A stretch of DNA of 6,894 nucleotides from an uncultured Collinsella sp. (GTDB lineage: Bacteria > Actinomycetota > Coriobacteriia > Coriobacteriales > Coriobacteriaceae), in contig CAKUEU010000078.1 of assembly GCA_934646865.1 (NCBI GenBank), positions 1 to 6,894 of the forward strand, given 5' to 3'. The notes beneath the pieces are model-generated. The model saw nothing but the letters and a program-made list of their open reading frames with translations, searched no databases and was not told the DNA's origin. Below are positions 5,504 through 6,894 of this stretch, piece after piece (the stretch's first letter is position 1; each line of letters starts with the position of its first letter). The position numbers and the translations under genes were made by a program.

Positions 5504-6894
5504 CTATGCACGAGTGCCAGCCGCAGCATGACAATCGAGCCACTCGATATCCTCGGCAAGGTGCGTCACGCCCAGATGGTGTCCACCCGGACAAACCTCA
5601 TGACGCAATCCCTCGCCACAACCCAGCAGCTCGTAGGCGTCGCGCACGATATCGAGCTGCTCATCGACATTTGCTAGACCGCGAACGCCGTTTAGATGGT
5701 CCTCCTCGCAGCTTTGCACCAGCAGTGGACGTGGCGCGATGAGCGAGGCGATATCGCCCATGTCAAGCAAGCGCCAGAGTCCGGGCGTGTAATTGCAGCT
5801 GCAATTACCGTTAAGGTGCATCAGGGAATCGTCGACACCATACAGATAGCCCGAGACAAACGCCTTGCGTACGCGTGGGTCGAGAGCAGCCAGATACAGC
5901 GTCATGTAGCCGCCGCCCGAAAAGCCAAAGCAGCCCAGGTCGTCCATGGCAATGTCGCCGCGCGCCTCCAGGTAATCAATCAGACGCATGTTGTCCCAGG
6001 CGTTGAGGCCCGCGACCGTAAGGCCCAGTGGCTCGGCCATGCGTGCCTGGTTCAGGCACGTGCCGCGCAGGAAGCTATTCTCGTCGTCGCCCTGACCCTT
6101 CCAGTCGCGACGGTATCCCCAGCCGCGGGCGTCGGGGCAGACGGTCACATAGCCCATACGCGCCAAGCGCAGGCCGTAGTCGTAGTTAAACTTGCGGACC
6201 GCATCATCAACCGCCGGCACGCCCGTAACGCCGGCAATACTTGCGGCGCCCGCGCCCTGGTGGCCATGTGGGCAGATATAGCAGTGCTTGAGTCCCTGCT
6301 CGTCAAGCTTTGGGCGAGACGGTTCCAACAGGTAGAACGGCATCCACACATCGCGCTCAACCTGCAGCAATGCATGGGTGCGCACAATGCCGCCGGCAAT
6401 CCGTACGCGGCCGAGTTCACGAACCTCAATCGAGGCACGATCCATAAGCGAAAGACCCAAGACATCGTATAGGCGAGCCCTGGTCGCAACCTTCCACGCC
6501 TCAAAGTCCGCAGGCGTCTTGCCCGCAAAGGCCGCTTTGCGTCCTTCGCGCTTCAGTCGGGCGCGCAGAGCAGGCTCGTCCTCGTAGTAAGTCTCGATAT
6601 GCACCGTACGGCCGTCGGCAGACAGGTCGGCTGTCTCCACCGCATCGCCGTCGCCGCCCTCGGGATCCCAGTCATCCGCCCCGGCAAGCACGTGCCCACG
6701 TGCATAGCGCTCTGCATCCCGATCGCCCAGGCGATGTGCCCACGGCGCCCAGGCGCTCGTATCCCCTGCCGGGCCAAACAAGGCGCCGCCGCCATACAAA
6801 GCGGTATCGCGTGCGGTCGGCTTGTTCCAATCCCACCAGCCCTCGGGTGAAATATGGGCGCCAAGCCAGCAATCGATCAACACGGTCTGGGCCC
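5504..6894 (-). CDS. CE8 pectin methylesterase C-terminus fused to an alpha/beta-hydrolase esterase (5' end outside window)
   Basis: The frame is open to the window edge; GTG 6883 has no ribosome site and in-frame codons GCC CAG ACC precede it, so the gene begins outside. Numbering from that GTG as 1. Residues 1 to about 68 match the end of CE8 pectin methylesterases: preceding AQT, then VLIDCWLGAHISPEGW-type sequence (1-16), WNKP (19-22), FGPAG (36-40), W45/W48 and AERYARGHVLAG (57-68). The CE8 catalytic residues lie upstream. After a linker, residues about 85-459 are an alpha/beta hydrolase (Abhydrolase_7/CE19-like): a helical lead-in, oxyanion-loop PHGHQGAG (205-212), nucleophile S322 in GFSGGG (320-325), DIASLIAPRPLL (377-388), acid among E393/E394/D395, and H435 or H436 in GGHH. 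Both domains point to de-esterification of pectin. CE19, as I recall, includes the Bacteroides pectin methylesterase BT1017, so two unrelated esterase folds on one chain is plausible. Signal peptide status is unknown. TAG stop at 5504-5506. Confidence 0.85.
   Translation of the reverse strand, partial: AQTVLIDCWLGAHISPEGWWDWNKPTARDTALYGGGALFGPAGDTSAWAPWAHRLGDRDAERYARGHVLAGADDWDPEGGDGDAVETADLSADGRTVHIETYYEDEPALRARLKREGRKAAFAGKTPADFEAWKVATRARLYDVLGLSLMDRASIEVRELGRVRIAGGIVRTHALLQVERDVWMPFYLLEPSRPKLDEQGLKHCYICPHGHQGAGAASIAGVTGVPAVDDAVRKFNYDYGLRLARMGYVTVCPDARGWGYRRDWKGQGDDENSFLRGTCLNQARMAEPLGLTVAGLNAWDNMRLIDYLEARGDIAMDDLGCFGFSGGGYMTLYLAALDPRVRKAFVSGYLYGVDDSLMHLNGNCSCNYTPGLWRLLDMGDIASLIAPRPLLVQSCEEDHLNGVRGLANVDEQLDIVRDAYELLGCGEGLRHEVCPGGHHLGVTHLAEDIEWLDCHAAAGTRA

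Noticed and set aside
5696..6472. 258-codon open frame on the plus strand opposite the alpha/beta hydrolase
   Set aside because: Antisense shadow; the minus strand carries the GFSGGG nucleophile elbow and other conserved segments.
1..6894. tRNA, rRNA, CRISPR array, transposase or phage genes
   Set aside because: I saw no repeat-spacer pattern, tRNA cloverleaf or mobile-element coding region; nearly the whole window is accounted for by six minus-strand genes and short spacers.

Overview
The window reads as a chromosomal segment of a GC-rich gut actinobacterium, most likely a member of Coriobacteriia such as Collinsella. This is inferred from high GC, strongly GC-biased third codon positions, short AGGAGG-like ribosome binding sites and pectin-sugar gene content; no marker gene is present to prove it. 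All six supported genes lie on the minus strand, so transcription runs from the high-coordinate end to the low end. Long open frames on the plus strand are antisense shadows of these genes.

Region by region, in the direction of transcription. (1) 6894-5504: the 3' part of a two-domain carbohydrate esterase whose 5' end is outside the window. The visible N-terminal ~70 residues are the C-terminal end of a CE8 pectin methylesterase, fused to a complete alpha/beta-hydrolase esterase domain. (2) 5434-4766: a small SGNH/GDSL esterase, a candidate (rhamnogalacturonan/pectin) acetylesterase. (3) 4765-4659: a regulatory spacer holding two identical 15-bp LacI-type operator-like boxes 41 bp apart, one at the centre of a 36-bp near-perfect palindrome. 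(4) 4658-3420: a GH105 unsaturated rhamnogalacturonyl/glucuronyl hydrolase. (5) 3418-2513: a xylose-isomerase-like TIM-barrel protein, starting 1 nt after the GH105 stop and probably translationally coupled to it. (6) 2512-2417: a spacer with two hairpins. (7) 2416-1199: a GltD-like Fe-S/FAD/NAD(P)H oxidoreductase without a glutamate synthase large subunit beside it. (8) 1181-1110: a strong intrinsic terminator with an unusually long stem. (9) 998-1: the N-terminal 332 codons of an Old Yellow Enzyme-family NADH:flavin oxidoreductase, cut by the window edge.

Functionally, genes 1-5 fit a pectin/rhamnogalacturonan oligosaccharide utilisation locus. Esterases remove methyl and acetyl groups, GH105 removes the 4,5-unsaturated uronate that polysaccharide lyases leave at the non-reducing end, and the TIM-barrel protein may act on a released sugar. 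The SGNH and GH105 proteins have no visible signal peptide, so their work is probably cytoplasmic on imported oligomers. The twin operators upstream of GH105 suggest a sugar-responsive LacI-family repressor encoded elsewhere. The two redox genes are separated from this block by hairpins and from each other by a terminator. They may be unrelated to pectin use; the GltD-like protein could serve as an electron-input subunit for a partner flavoenzyme.

The most notable points are the CE8::alpha/beta-hydrolase fusion, the twin-operator/palindrome control region, and the replacement of the usual catalytic-loop Tyr in the OYE-family enzyme.
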